Assembly (NCBI RefSeq): GCF_002288925.2
Contig: NW_022098069.1
Coordinates: forward strand, 70,288,099-70,352,098
Direction: 5' to 3'
From: Delphinapterus leucas
Lineage: Eukaryota > Chordata > Mammalia > Artiodactyla > Monodontidae
DNA: 64,000 nucleotides
A model generated the notes under the pieces. That model made no database searches. It saw nothing but the letters and a program-made list of their open reading frames with translations, and was not told the DNA's origin. This document shows positions 46,981-59,615 of the stretch, in pieces; the stretch's first letter is position 1; every line of letters begins with the position of its first letter. A program made the position numbers and the translations under genes.

Positions 46981-48800
46981 TTTTAAATAATTTATTTTTC
47001 CATAGTAGCAGATAGGAACAGCAAAGCCTTGTTAGTTATGGAAAATCTTCAGTGACCTAGAATAATATAATTTGCTAGTACTACTCCCTGGAAAGAAGGA
47101 TTTGGAGTATATTAAAACACATACACACGTGCAATAGATGGCATATGTATTTTTTTGAAACATGACGATTATGGTACTACTTTAACGAAGGCTCCTTGGG
47201 GCTGATCTCAAGTACATGTTCTTGAAAAAAAAAAAAGTGAGATTCAGGGGATGAAGTGCATATACGCAAATTGGCATCATTTGTCTTTGGATAGAATTTC
47301 AGCCAAATGAGACTCAAGACTACATTGACATGGCCAAGTATCATTTAATGCCACTTGTGGGCATTTCAAAAATTTCATGGAAAGTATAGTTCTCAGGTTT
47401 CTTATTTAATAACATGGGCAGTTGCCAGTGATGGGAAAATGCCAAACCTATTTCAATTTTGAGGTTAAAAAGTCTAATTTACTCAAAGTCAAATTTTATC
47501 ATATCTCCTAAAAACAGTTGCTACTGAAGACTTACAGAAGTGTGTTACTTACACACACATTTATACTTGCAGAAATAATGCTAAAAACATTTCAACCTCA
47601 GTATTTTTTGTTTATGCAATCAAATTTAGTTTAAATGGGCTTTGGTTCCTTAGTAAAAATATGATACGTAGACAAAGAAAAGGTGGATTTTCTAACGAGA
47701 CCCTAGAAAACTCAGGTTTTGAGTTAAAAGACATAAAATTAATTTAATTCATTCAACAGATATTGCAAAGTACTTTAAGTTGACTACCTATAGAGTGTTG
47801 CAGTTCTAATTTAGTCAGTGTGTGCCTTTTAAACACTCACCTGATACTTTGAGTACTCAACTAAAGAGATGTTAGTATCATAGAACTATGTTGTCACAAT
47901 TTTTCACTTATATATGGGTGATTTCAATTGGATACGATTTTGATCTGTTGGAATAAAATTGAATACATGGCTGTTTATATGGATGTAATATTTTTTTCTC
48001 ACAAAATAACAATCAATCACATTTATTCCTCAGACTGCTCCAAGCCAGAAAAAAAAAAAAATCTCATTTGAAGGTTTCCTAGTAGCCTCTGAGGAAAGAA
48101 TTTTGTGGAGTCAACCTCCATCTAACATTCAAATTACTTTATTATTTTCTATTTTTGCTTTATTTCCCCTTTCTTCTGGCTTTCAAAGGTCTTTTGATTG
48201 TTTGTTTTCTTTATTTACCTTTTCTCCTCCTCTATGTGTTACGATTTCTGGGGAATCTTGGATTAACGTATCTATAAAGTACTGTGCACAGCACAGACTG
48301 ACCAAAATCATAAAGTCATTCAATAGGCAAAGTCTGTAGCTGGCATGCTTTGGTTTCCTCGATTTTTCCACAAACTGTCAGTCCTGGGTGGGGCCCCATA
48401 ATTCTCATGTTTTCTGTCTTTTGTCATTCCTGGGAGTTTCTCTGAACTAATCCTACTTCACAGGGTTTACAGACTAAATTTCAGAACAGACGTCCTCAGA
48501 GTTGACTGACAGGAACAAAGGCTAGCTAGGAGAGAGCTGAAGACAATGACGGTAATGGCACTGCTCTTTTTTCTCTCTTTTTTGTTTACTAACTTCATGA
48601 AGCACACACCCTCCCTTCACCCTCTGTGCAGAGCTGACTGCAAATTTTCTCTAGCCTCATCCAAAATTGGGCACTGGGTGTTTTGACTACATAACTTTAT
48701 TTTTGTCAAATCAGTTCACTTTGTCTGAAGCAAAAGGCTCCTGTTAGGACACATTTTCCACCCTGACTTGTTTAATAATGTGTTTCTCTTTCTTATTCCC
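46981..48800. other. Unique sequence
   Basis: No interspersed repeat is recognised over 1.8 kb. Short A runs near 47226 and 48047. The frame at 48103-48339 has no recognisable product. Confidence 0.45.
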
Positions 48801-48802
48801 AG

Positions 48803-48803
<1 letters not shown>

Positions 48804-48837
<34 letters not shown>
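48804..48837. repeat. (CA)n microsatellite
   Basis: An uninterrupted CA run of about 34 bp, probably polymorphic in length. Confidence 0.96.
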
Positions 48838-48839
<2 letters not shown>

Positions 48840-49428
48840 CTTCCTCCTAATGTTTTCACTCTTAAGGCAACCTGCCACTACAAAGACTAGTAATGAAAGT
48901 TTCTTGCAATTCTAAGCACTGGTCTGTGATCCTTTGAAATGTCACGGTCACTGGAATTTTTGGAGAAACCAATTCTCTGGGTTTTCCCACACTTCTTTCA
49001 AGGTATGTCCACTAGTCCTTGGGGTTGCCACACGTACCCACCCTCATTTGTTTGGTGGTTCATTCTGTCAGCTTCCATAGCATTAGCTACAATCCTATTG
49101 AACCACTTTGGCTATAGCGCAATGATTGCATTTTAACTGTTGCCTTCTGGAGATGGAAATCTCAGTTTTGATTTTCAAGCCAAAATAAAGGTTAATTTTT
49201 TTAATTCAATGTACTGGAAGAGATAAAGTTCATCTGTATCTTTTTACATCACATCACGTAGGTAGAATTCATATCAGCTATAAATTACTAACAGGCATAA
49301 AAAGTAATAAGTATATGAAGTATTATTTTTAAAGTCTTCTAAAAAGTTAAGAAGGAGTAATATTACAAATGTGAGTAAAATTTCTGAGCTGCAGGATGGA
49401 AAAGGAACATGTCTAAGATGGATGCTGT
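48840..49428. other. Unique sequence
   Basis: No feature recognised. Confidence 0.4.
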
Positions 49429-49429
49429 A

Positions 49430-49570
49430 GCAGTAGACCCTTAATCAGCTTTTAAAAGTAAATCTCTTACTTCCTCAGAGTCTCAGTTTCCTAAACTGTG
49501 AAAGGAGGATCATAGTTCTGAAGCTTAAAAGAAATCATTTTTATCAAAGGCTCTGAGAAAACAAACATAA
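49430..49570 (+). repeat. MIR SINE fragment, sense
   Basis: 'cttcctcagagtctcagttt' then 'cctaaactgtgaaaggagga' matches the sense MIR core. Confidence 0.65.
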
Positions 49571-49667
49571 AAACTGTCTGTTGTTATTTAGCAAGTAAGT
49601 TTAAATGACCTAGCACACACAGAGTATAGTGCTAGCCTTACTAGCAAATAGAATAATAGAAATAGAT

Positions 49668-49905
49668 CAGAGCCCTCCTCTATGCAGCTATTATACTCAC
49701 TCTAGTGGAAGAGTCAGTGTATGAAATTTCTCAAACACAGCACAGGACACACGATAGGAGGACCTCTAACAGAGGTGCTCTAAGCTGCTATGGGAACAGA
49801 GGCTTGGAGGGAGAGTGATATTTCTTGGGCTTCTGGGAAGTTTCACAGAGGAACTCATTTTCTATCTGAGCCTTAAAAGGGAAGGAGATATGGGGTGGGA
49901 AGTTT
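49668..49905 (-). repeat. L2 fragment, antisense
   Basis: 'tcactctagtggaagagtca', 'gggcttctgggaagtttcac' and 'tctatctgagccttaaaagg' follow the antisense order of the L2 3' region. Confidence 0.6.
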
Positions 49906-50985
49906 ATTCACATAATGACAATTAAAGCCAGCATGCCAGTCATCTCAAAATGATGAGAGCTAGCTGACTGGCTCCAGGCAGCCAACATGCTGTCTTTATT
50001 ATTTTCAGGATAGAGCTGAGACTAGCATAAGGGAAAAAGACTGAACTGAAAAAAAGTGTTCACTCATAGTAAATATACACATGGCATAGTTAAAGGATCA
50101 ACCAGTTTTGACAGACTTGGTAGAAACTAGGTTGCCAAATTTAAAAGAATATTCTTACAGAAATTATTTGCAATAGTAAATGTCACATCATTAGGTCATA
50201 CAGTAGAATAATTATACAGTAGAATAATTAAATAAAAATGGTGAATAGGTGTATGTGTGTTTCTGTACTCATGTGTTTATAATGGATCTATTTCTAGTCC
50301 CTGCTATGTGTCCATAGACATAACTTAGGCTACTATGTCCTAACAGCCAGCTGAATAAATTTGCTTAAAATTGCTTTAATTACTTAAACTAATTTTCCAA
50401 CTGCAGTATGTGTACAGTGATTTCCTTTTCTTTCATGCTGAACTTTTCCCCAAGCGGTTTGCTAAGAAGCAACCTTTTTTTTTTCCGATTCTCAGAAAAG
50501 TCCTGTGCTGGCTTATATATCTCTCCTAACAGTCCTTGAGTTCGGACAATTTGGATCCCACATGTGGAGGAAACGTTTCTAAGTGAAAACTGATCTGACC
50601 CTAAACAAACCAAGCAGTACAGGCAAGGTCTTCAGAGGGAGAGGGAAGGGCAGAGCCCAGAAAGTGGGGGCCAGGCTCTTGGATGCTGTTTCTCGGGGCA
50701 GCTGCCTATAGATTCCAGAATGTATATGTGTACACTTAGGTCAGTATATCCAACATGTATCTTGGCATATGACATCAACAGGCCAAATCTGACACCAAAA
50801 AAGACAATCCTGAATCCATTGCCACTTTTACTTTGAGGGGGGAGGAAATGCTGCAATCTAAACTTACACCATTGTCCCAGCTGGGGTGGGAGTGCATATG
50901 GAGTAATATGCAGGTGCATGCAAGCCTTTCTTCTTCCCTTAGTGATGTCGTTTAAATAATTTAAAATGTTCAAATCTCAGTGTTC
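49906..50985. other. Unique sequence
   Basis: The 113-codon frame on the minus strand (50632-50973) has no recognisable domain. I see no supported gene. Composition becomes GC-richer at about 50630-50940. Confidence 0.4.
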
Positions 50986-50989
50986 TTAT

Positions 50990-51110
50990 ATTATCATGGG
51001 AATGATATTTACACCAGTATAATAGGGCTGTTGTGAATACAAAATGTGTGCAAAGCAGTTAGCACAGTTCCTGGTACAATAAAAGTCAGCCGGCATTATA
51101 AAAATTAATT
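50990..51110 (+). repeat. MIR SINE 3' part, sense
   Basis: 'agggctgttgtgaatacaaa', 'gcaaagcagttagcacagtt' and 'cctggtacaataaaagtcag' form the sense 3' half of MIR. Confidence 0.78.
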
Positions 51111-51470
51111 ATTAAATATAAATATCATTTTAATGACAGTACATAAATGCAGGACCTAAATGCTGGAAAGATAGGACAAAAGATATAACTTTGGGGAAGT
51201 TATATGGTGAATGATACATGGGGGAGATACCCCCTCATTCTGCTATTGAAGCGGAGAATATATATCAGTTATTTACCCAGAAGTAGATGTCTGTCATGCT
51301 TTAATTTTGTCTTCCTCATTACAAAAATCATATAAAAGTATTTTTGGTGCTAATTAAATAAATCTATTTGCAAAGAGTTTTTAAACTAAATTCTAGGGAA
51401 ATAAGAGCATCCTTAGGCATGAGCTTTAGAGATGAAGCCACTAACTTTGAGAAAATTACTGTCTTCCAAT
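51111..51470. other. Unique sequence
   Basis: No feature recognised. Confidence 0.4.
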
Positions 51471-51472
51471 TT

Positions 51473-52430
51473 CTTTTTTTTAATTTTTATTTTATATTGG
51501 AGCATAGTTGATTAAAAATGTTGTATTAGTTTCAGGTGTACAGCAAAGTGATCTAGTTATACATGCACATGAATCTATTCTTTTTAAAATTCTTTTCCCA
51601 TTTAGGTTATTATAGAATACTGAACAGCGTTCTCTGTGCTATACAGTAGGTCCTTGTTGGTTATCTATTTTAAATATAGCAGTGTGTACATGTCAATCCT
51701 AAACTACCAATCTATTCCTCCCCCACACTCTTCCCCCCTGGTAACCATAAGTTCGTTCTCTAAGTCTGTGAGTCTGTTTCTGTTTTGTAAATAAGTTCAC
51801 TTGTATCATCTTGGAGGGGAGGGTGCATCGCGTGGCATGTGGGTCTTAGTTCCCCAACCAGGAATCAAACCTGCACCCCCTGCCGTAAAAGCATGCAATC
51901 CTAACCACTGGACCACCAGGGAATCCCCTGTATCCTTTTTTTTTTTTTTCCATTCCAAATATAAGCTATATCATATGGTATTTGTCTGACTTACTTCACT
52001 TAGTATGATAATCTCCAGGTCCATCCATGTTGCTGCAAATGGCATTATTTCATTCTTTTTAATGACTGAGTAATATTCTATTGTATATAAGTACCATATC
52101 TTCTTTATCTGTTTATTTGTTGGTGGACATTTAGGTTGCTTCCATGTCTTGGCTATTGTAAACAGCACTTCAATGAACATTGGGGTGCATGTATCCTTTC
52201 AAACCATGTTTTTCTCTGGATATATGCCCAGGAGTGGGATTGCTGGATCATATGGTAGCTCTATTTTTAGTTTCTTAAGGAACCTCCATACTGTTCTCCA
52301 AAGTACCAATTTACATTCCCACCAACAGTGCAGGAGGGTCCCCTTTTCTCCATACCCTGTCCAGCATTTATTGTTTATAGATTTTTTGATGATGGCCATT
52401 CTGACTGGTGTGAGGTGATATCTCATTGTA
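51473..52430 (-). mobile_element. 5'-truncated L1 3' end (cetartiodactyl type), inactive
   Basis: Read on the minus strand, the segment holds the C-terminus of L1 ORF2p (frames at 52199-52483 and 51971-52180 with motifs such as [17 protein letters not shown] and SEVSQ) followed by the L1 3' UTR and the poly(A) end near 51475. A stop and frame break separate the two coding pieces, and an 8-10 bp deletion is visible near 52307. The 5' end is truncated near 52430. An old CHR SINE sits in the 3' UTR at 51813-51928. I could not identify a target duplication. Confidence 0.92.
51813..51928 (-). repeat. CHR/Bov-tA-like SINE nested in L1, antisense
   Basis: 'ggcatgtgggtcttagttcc', 'aaccaggaatcaaacctgca' and 'aaccactggaccaccaggga' are the reverse complement of the tRNA-like head of a short SINE. 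Imperfect duplications 'ttgtatcatctt' (51801-51812) and 'tgtatccttttt' (51929-51940) flank it. It is younger than the L1 it sits in. Confidence 0.9.
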
Positions 52431-53740
52431 CATAGATACCTAACTAATTCTAATAACCAGTAATAATTGCAAAATTTCAACAATGTTTGTTATTGTTCTG
52501 GGTGAAAATTATATAGTGTCTTCAAAAAGTTACAACTTATTAAAGGCCTTAGACTTCCCAATGTATTTCCTCCAAAAAAAAAAAATCTGCTCAGAATGAA
52601 AATGTTAGTGCAGTCATCATAACATCTGAGATTTTTGAAAATTAGGAGAGACTGTATGTCGAAAGTACATTAACCAGGTACATCTCACTCACTGTTGCTT
52701 AGCAGACATCTCAGGAGAAGAATAGTGGCAAGAGACCTGGCTGACTGAAACACTGAGAGAAATCATACACAGAGGAAGTGTTCTATTTCCTTTGTTCTTT
52801 ATGCGTTCTATAAATATTTCATGTATTTATTAAAGCTGTGTTATTGCTGGAAGCCAGCCTTCTCCCTTGTTTAAATCTTCCCCCACCCTTGAAGGATAGA
52901 AATGTTTGAAATATAGGGAGCCTGCATTCCACGTACATGTTTTCTTAATAGACAACACATGAAAATTAGAGAGGAAAATTTCTTAAAAGAAAGAGAAGGA
53001 GAAATATTTAGGATGATTAGAAAGAAAAGTCTCACAATACCCTGGAGGTGACCTTGGAGCAATGACTTTTATCAAAATTCTATGAATTGAAAATACATGC
53101 AGTTCCAATAGAAATGAGAGTCAGCTTTTTCTTCTCACAGCTATGTTTGTCTTCCTTGGCCCATGTGGCAGGAAAGTCATGGTTTGAGGGCCTTCATTAG
53201 AAAGCTGCCTGCGGGTGGTTCATTACCAGTTATATTTATTTCAGTGTTAAAAGGGCAGATTTCCTGTTTAAATAGTATTCATCTTTAAGGGCGAGGCACC
53301 ACTATTGGAAACATCAACAAAACCATTCCATTCACTAACATTTAAACCCAAAAGCTGGAATAATGGAAGGGATCAATAAATCAGAGGTCAACATGGAGTT
53401 CTCTTCCTTTGGGGACCCTGATGATCCTGTTGTTTCAATCTTGTCTGGGCTGTGAAATGAACAGAAACAACTGGGAACATTCCATCTGGTCTTTGGCGAA
53501 CATAGGCTTCAGCTTCTTTCACTCATGAACATCACAGCGGGACTATGTGCTATTCTATTTAATCTCAATGTAATACCACTTGTTTCCTAAAACAGAGCAT
53601 TGATAAGTTGAAAAGCTGTGATTTGCTTCACATTGGGGGAAAAACAGTGCAGTACAAAAGCAGATACCAAAACCAATTCACACAAATTAAAAAATGTCAA
53701 AATCTATGACGAATTCCCTGCTGTGTTGTGTCTTCTGTAG
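52431..53740. other. Unique sequence with candidate conserved block
   Basis: No repeat recognised. The part at about 53140-53660 has balanced composition and motif-like strings (for example 'gggaacattcc'-type TEAD-like sites near 53477), but that alone does not show function. Confidence 0.4.
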
Positions 53741-53744
53741 AAAG

Positions 53745-53965
53745 TATCTATGCTACTTAATATGTGCCAGACAACGTGACAAGCACTGAACATACATTAT
53801 CTCATTTTTCTTCAAACAATTTTACGAGCCTCAGTTTTACTGAGAAGGAAACTGAGGCTTAGAGAGGTTGAGCTCCTGTCCAAGTTCCAGAGTTAATACA
53901 TAGGAAAGCTGAATTCCAAGACTCTCGGATTCAGCACCTGAGCACTCAGCCACTACACATCCTCT
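53745..53965 (-). repeat. MIR SINE, antisense
   Basis: 'aatatgtgccagacaacgtg', 'gaaggaaactgaggcttaga' and 'gaggttgagctcctgtccaa' follow the antisense MIR order; a near-complete copy. Confidence 0.85.
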
Positions 53966-54336
53966 AATTAGAAGTTATGTGGCTGTACTTGTTTAAGAAC
54001 AAGGCTGGTTTAACCCTTAATACCAAAGTTCTACTAAAGACATCTGTCCTCACTGAGAGACACACCTATATCCTGGAATCACAGAATCACAGAAGCTCAA
54101 AGGTATTTAATAGTAATGCTATCATATAATGCCCAGTCTTCCAAACTGGGACACTTTTGCAAAGTGAAGAATGTGCTAATAATACTTTGCTGAGAAAACA
54201 GGTATAAACCAGGACTGATCAGGTGAACTTGGAATGTCTGTGCATTCTACTTGTAGACAATCTTTACCGATCATCTTATGATTAATGAATTTTCTAGCAT
54301 TATACTATTAAGAACTGCAATATAATGCTTGCTGCT
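53966..54336. other. Unique sequence
   Basis: No feature recognised. Confidence 0.4.
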
Positions 54337-54337
54337 A

Positions 54338-54530
54338 AGACCCAGATTTGTTTATATACATTGTCTCCATCATCTGTGCCGATTCTTCAGGTAGAGATTA
54401 TTACCTCCATTTTACCGTTGAGAGAACAGGGATCAGAGCAGACAGATGAGTTGCAAAAGGGCATTTAATTGTTAACAGGCAAAACTGGGATTCAATACCA
54501 GGTTTTGAACGTTACCCCTTACTGCTTTTC
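54338..54530 (-). repeat. MIR SINE, antisense
   Basis: 'attacctccattttaccgtt', 'gagagaacagggatcagagc' and 'actgggattcaataccaggt' fit antisense MIR. Confidence 0.7.
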
Positions 54531-54619
54531 TTTTGTTTTCTCTTGTTTCCTATACCCCTAGGAAAATTTTAGTCATGTAAAATTCATTCCTTCTCAAGGA
54601 GGGACTATGGTAGATAATC

Positions 54620-56300
54620 CATTTAAAACATTGTATCAAAATGGCTGAATAAGCAAACGTGATTATCTTCCTACCCACTTCAAATTCTTAGAAATGACAG
54701 AATTTAGTTTTTTAAAAGGAACAGATCAGTATTATCACTGGCAAACTACAAATGGTGCCACCAGCAGACTAAACGTTTTGGGAAATTTTGTAAAACATGG
54801 AGTAAATGAGATCAGATTGTCAAAAGACCCGCAGCTCAAACCATTTTGGGGAAAGGGCTGCTGCAGAGGCGGGAGTGAATCTAGGGCACAACATGCTCAG
54901 AGACAAAGGATGCAGAGCAGAGGGCTCCTTCTGGCAATTGTCAGGAGGAATCATTGGGGATCCGATTCAGAAGAGTTAATAGGCTGGCACCTATGTGTTT
55001 CCTGATTAATAGGCCATGGAGGTTCCCTTCCAAGTTAAAGCAGAGAGGATGTGGCCGCCTGGGAGGAAGGACAGTGCAGGACTGATCTGCAGCTGGTACA
55101 GACCAGGTAGACCAGTTGTTTAAATATTGTAGGCTTTCTCTTCCAGTTATTTAATCGATGCTGCTCTCAGCCCCCTAAATACCGCCACTGCCCCAGCCTC
55201 CCAAGCATTTCTTCCAGGACCCATAGGTCCCCTCATGATTCAGCACCCCACGGGTAAGTCTGGCACTACCAGGGGCTGTAAGACCCCAGTCTGGTGCTCT
55301 GGCCAGTGTCCATTCTGACTGCTCAGTACCTATGGCATGTAAGGGAGGGTAGATAGTAATCGACTTCTCAGATGTTTGCTTTCTCCTTTCTCAGTACCTA
55401 TCTCTTTATGGCTGCAAGTGGCTATATGACTTGCTTTGCACCAGTAAAGTGTGTAAGGAAATGACATGTATCACTCCAGGATGGAAACATTTAGAAAATG
55501 TACTCTTCACCTTCCATCATGAACCCTGAAGCTTCGTGTAGAAATGTTAGCTCACAACCTGATGGAAACCCTGTCAGCCTGGGTGCTCAAGGGACTGTGA
55601 TAATTATTTGTCATTTGATGCCACTGAGATCTAGGGAATGACTATTAAAACACCAGAACAAAGCCTGACTTAAATCTACTAGCAGTTAAATAATTTGTAG
55701 CATCCAATGCGAAGGGGGTTGCTACTCACCCAGAAGCCCAGGTCAGTGACACCAGCAGCCTACTCTGCTTTTCCACCGAAATCACCCTTAGCAGTGGCAT
55801 CCACCAATGATCAGGAGCCCTCTAGTGTAAAAATAGCCAGTGACTAAACAGCAACAAGGAGAGATGAAGAATATAAGGAAGGCTTAATAGACTGTGAGGA
55901 TAGATTCAAAAATTCCAACATCCATTTGAGAGACATCCAGAAGGGTTGAACAAAGGATATGAAGCAAAAGAAACAATTCTCAAGGCTCAGATAAGATCTA
56001 AGTCTTTGATTTAAAATGACCCTCTAAGAGCTACACAATATGAATAAGCAAAGACAAACTCACTTATACATTCTTAAGGAATTACAAAAAACTGATAAAG
56101 AGAAAATTCTAAATGCTGCCGAGGAGCCTGAAAAAAACTACAGGCTCGCCAAACAAGAATAAGCTGTTGTTCCTGTTGTTTTATTGGAAGCTCTAGAATC
56201 TACAAGACAATGGTTTTCAAATTTTTGGTGAAAAATTTGGATCCTAGAAGTCTATCCCTAATGGTGATTGCTATAGTTCCACTGAATTCAGCAGCAATAT
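54620..56300 (+). repeat. Possible old L1/HAL1 5' region
   Basis: The opening ('aaaatggctgaataagcaaa', 'cttagaaatgacagaattta') and the later ORF1-like part ('caaagacaaactcacttata', 'attacaaaaaactgataaag', 'gaaaattctaaatgctgccg') resemble the 5' half of old L1/HAL1 elements. The middle is not recognised. The 103-codon frame at 54694-55005 has no recognisable domain. This call is tentative. Confidence 0.35.
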
Positions 56301-56409
56301 AAGTCCAGCGACTTGAATAAAGGTTCGTAGTAATGCAACAACTTCTCAATACCATTGATATCCCGAGCTCATTCTGTCTAAAGACCACTATCCTTTGGGT
56401 GTGATTTTT

Positions 56410-56760
56410 CACCATCATAGGCATCTTACAGTCATAAGATGGCTGATCATTCTTGTTTCGCATCTGCATTCCAGGAAAGAAAAGCAAAGTAACAAAGGGA
56501 AAAAATCTTATCCTACGCTGGAAACTCTATTCAATGTGGTGCCGACATTGAAAAGGAAACTTTCCTGGACATGCCCAGAAGACTTTTACCTACAACTCTG
56601 TGGCAAGATCTGTGTTACAAGCCACACTTTGTTTCAGAAAAGGCTGGAAGTTAGGCTCTTTTAAGAAGACACATTCTACATTAACACAGTTGGGGTTACA
56701 ATAGCAAGGAGAAATGAGAGAGTGGATATTGGGTAGGAAATTAACAGGGCCTGCTTGTGA
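56410..56760 (+). repeat. Ancient interspersed repeat, family not assigned
   Basis: 'ataggcatcttacagtcata', 'cgcatctgcattccaggaaa', 'actctgtggcaagatctgtg' and 'gagagtggatattgggtagg' recall a common old mammalian repeat whose name I cannot give with confidence. Frames on both strands here (56200-56487 minus, 56395-56664 plus) are not genes. Confidence 0.4.
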
Positions 56761-58730
56761 TTTTCCTTAGCATGAGTTCTGATCTTCCTCTCCTTCAGGG
56801 CACACGCTATCAACAAATGTTGGAAGGATGACCTGCACATTTGGAAATAAAGTTACATGACAGTCTCACAAAATACATAAAAATAATTCTTTTTGAATCA
56901 TGGAACAAAACAAAGTTATGAAAATAGTATAATTTTAACATGAAGGATTTTACTAAAAAAACCCAAAACTCAGAGCGCTTAAGTAAAAGGATTAACACTC
57001 TTAACACTGACAAATATAAAACTTCTCTACAACCAAAGAAACCAGAAAAAAATGTAACTTGGAATGTTGAAGAAGGGTTCTCACATTTTTTTTCATGTAC
57101 CTGTTGCTGTTTGAGTATTTTATTAAAGAGGACATATTCTTGTATTCTTTGTGTAATTATTTTAAATACAAAACAACAAACACACAAGCGTTTTATTTTA
57201 CTAGGTATGAACCAACATATTTTTCCACCATCTCATCTATTTTAGTTATACAGTCTAACACTGGGTCAAAACAAATCTAATGTATTTTGTAAATTGATGG
57301 CCATCCTTCAAATATTAGATGAACACAATTATAATGTCATTCGGAGTTTCCGCCTGTCCAAACCAAACATTCTTAATCACTTCAGTCATGGCTAATGTGG
57401 ATGGTATTGAATTGCTTTACTCTCCCCTGAATGTAGCAGCTCTACCTCTTGAACCACAGAGGTTCAAACTCACACGTCAAGTGTGGTTTTTTTCAGGGGC
57501 AGAATAAATCAGGAGTATCACTCCTCTAATTACAGGTATAATGTTTCCACTAATGAAGACTAATCATGCATTTACTTTTTAAAGCAGCTCAATCATGCCG
57601 TTAGTACATGTAAAGTTTACTGGTTTTGCCTTAAAGTTCATTTTCTTGGTACTACTAATTAGCTGTACCTTTTCCTTGTATTTTTCTTTATGGAGAGAGT
57701 ATGCTTTTCTGTCTTTCCTCAGCTACTCTATGAAGATTCACTGCTGCCTCTTATATACTGAAGAAGCCTGAAGGCCAAGTTTCTTATAATTAGAATTGAG
57801 CTGGCCGTACCCTCCAGAGACTGTGCTTTGATGTTTTGACTGTTTCTTTGAAGTCCATATTTGCATCTTGGTCAGTTCTGATGTCTCCATGGTTATCAAG
57901 GTAGGTTCCAGACCCCTGACTTTTGTCCCTTGCTTCACGTTACTGTGTGACCAATCTGCATTGCATCCAAAACAGGCTAAGATTTACATATTATGTACTT
58001 GTGTAATTGGACTTTTTGCGTATAAATACAGGACCTTTTATTTATCCCTGTTTAATTTCAATTTTTGCACTTACAATAGGTAGAGCTTATTCTTTATAAT
58101 TCCCAGCATTGTATCGGGCCTGTTCTTGATAAGAATTCTCAATATAAGTACATCCGAGTTACTGGTATAAACACTGAGCAGAGGCAAGGCCAAGGACAGA
58201 ACCCAAGAGCACACCCAGCAAAAGCTTTCTCCAGGGAGAGATGTGACATTTCAAGCACTTACGTTTACTTATATTCTTATAAGAATAGGTGTATATTGGA
58301 TTTATATTTCTGTGCTTCTTTTTCCTGTTATAGGAGAACAACTCGTAAAGCTTAACTTCTGGATTATATTCTGACATATCAATCCCAAGATACTAATGTG
58401 TGTTAGGTTTTATTAGGCAAGATGTTTTGGGAGAGTATACAGCTCCAAATTGAATAGTAACTTCAAGACCTCAATTTACCTATTTTATGATAATATTCTG
58501 CTTCTTTAAACTCTAAACTATTGGTTAAAAGATGGATATAAATTTTCAATGGAATTTTCCCAATTGTTTGAAGAAAATCCGATTGGAACTTGGCACTTAC
58601 CTGAATCAGAGAAATTCTGTCAACTGGTAAAAAATAGCATATTAATTTTCTTTTTTTTTAACCAGTTATTTTAACATTGCATAGATATAACTAGATTTAC
58701 TTTATTCAATTGGAATGCTTAATACGATTA
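56761..58730. other. Unique sequence
   Basis: No supported repeat or gene. The 125-codon minus frame (56810-57187) and 101-codon plus frame (56940-57245) overlap in AT-rich DNA and have no recognisable domain. A stretch at about 58180-58260 ('gccaaggacagaacccaaga') may be a scrap of CR1/L3-like LINE. Confidence 0.4.
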
Positions 58731-58734
58731 ATTG

Positions 58735-58870
58735 GTTACATGCTTTATTTTGTTTAATCCCCACAAAATCTTACAATGGAGCAAATAACTCAATGAGGTA
58801 AAGTAATTTATATAAAGTTGTACAACTTGTGTTGGAAAAACTAAGGGTCAGTTTGAGGTGGGTGACATGA
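58735..58870 (-). repeat. MIR SINE fragment, antisense
   Basis: 'tgtttaatccccacaaaatc' and 'aactcaatgaggtaaagtaa' are the antisense MIR core, diverged. Confidence 0.6.
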
Positions 58871-58952
58871 GAACAGTCACAATTATTCGCTAAACCATTG
58901 GCTCTTTATATACATTATTTCTATTAAGCTTTAGAACAGTTAAAGTGGAATT

Positions 58953-59400
58953 TTGTTATTGGTTTTGCTTTTCCAACATTTAAGAGACTTACTCTGTTGG
59001 AAGAGTTCCTCACCCTCCGAGTCTTGCTGGGAACAAGACAGCATTCTTGGTCTGGAGGAGCTTAACAAGCCAGAAGCTCTCTTTCTAGCTTTCCCTGCAG
59101 CCTCCCGTCCAACTTCCCTACTCACATCCAACCTCGCCAGTGTCCGACTTAGGATGGGGAGCTTGGTCCCCGGGATGGTAGCAGTAACAGTAGCTGCTGA
59201 TGAAGTCGATGGGGCACAGGTGGAAGTTGTACAGAAGTTACAGCGGTATAAGTTTACAAGCTTAGAATTGAGGTTTGGTGGCAGCAGCAATGATATCCTC
59301 ATCACCATGGTTTTGAACATTGCTTCCGGCTGCTTCACCTTGAGTCTGATATACCAGCACCCCTCACATTTCTGTGAGTTACCCAATATTATTTTAATAA
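58953..59400. other. Unassigned GC-richer segment, open on both strands
   Basis: A plus frame (58953-59465, 170 codons) and a minus frame (58940-59386, 148 codons) overlap almost completely. The segment is GC-richer than its surroundings and holds about eight CpGs. Neither translation shows a domain I recognise. The plus frame runs on into a MIR, which argues against it. The minus frame is rich in Ser/Arg/Ala. It could be a decayed retrocopy, a regulatory element or chance; I cannot decide. Confidence 0.3.
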
Positions 59401-59409
59401 AGACTCAGT

Positions 59410-59615
59410 TTAGAGTATTCATTAAGACCATAGGCCCAGATCTGCTACTTCCTAGCTGTGTGTGACCTTGGGTAAGTAGCTTAATTCCTGTGTGCTTTGA
59501 TTTACTCCTCTGTGACAAGAAATAATAAGAATGTGGAGATTCAATGAGTGTGGTACTTTGAAGACTCTGTGGCAGGTGGAAGGCGCTCCATAATTGCCCA
59601 CTATATTACTAGACT
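59410..59615 (+). repeat. MIR SINE, sense
   Basis: 'ctagctgtgtgtgaccttgg', 'gtaagtagcttaattcctgt' and 'aaggcgctccataattg' follow the sense MIR order. Confidence 0.85.

Noticed and set aside
56810..57245. Overlapping 125- and 101-codon frames on opposite strands
   Set aside because: AT-rich DNA, mutually overlapping, no recognisable domain or splice signals.
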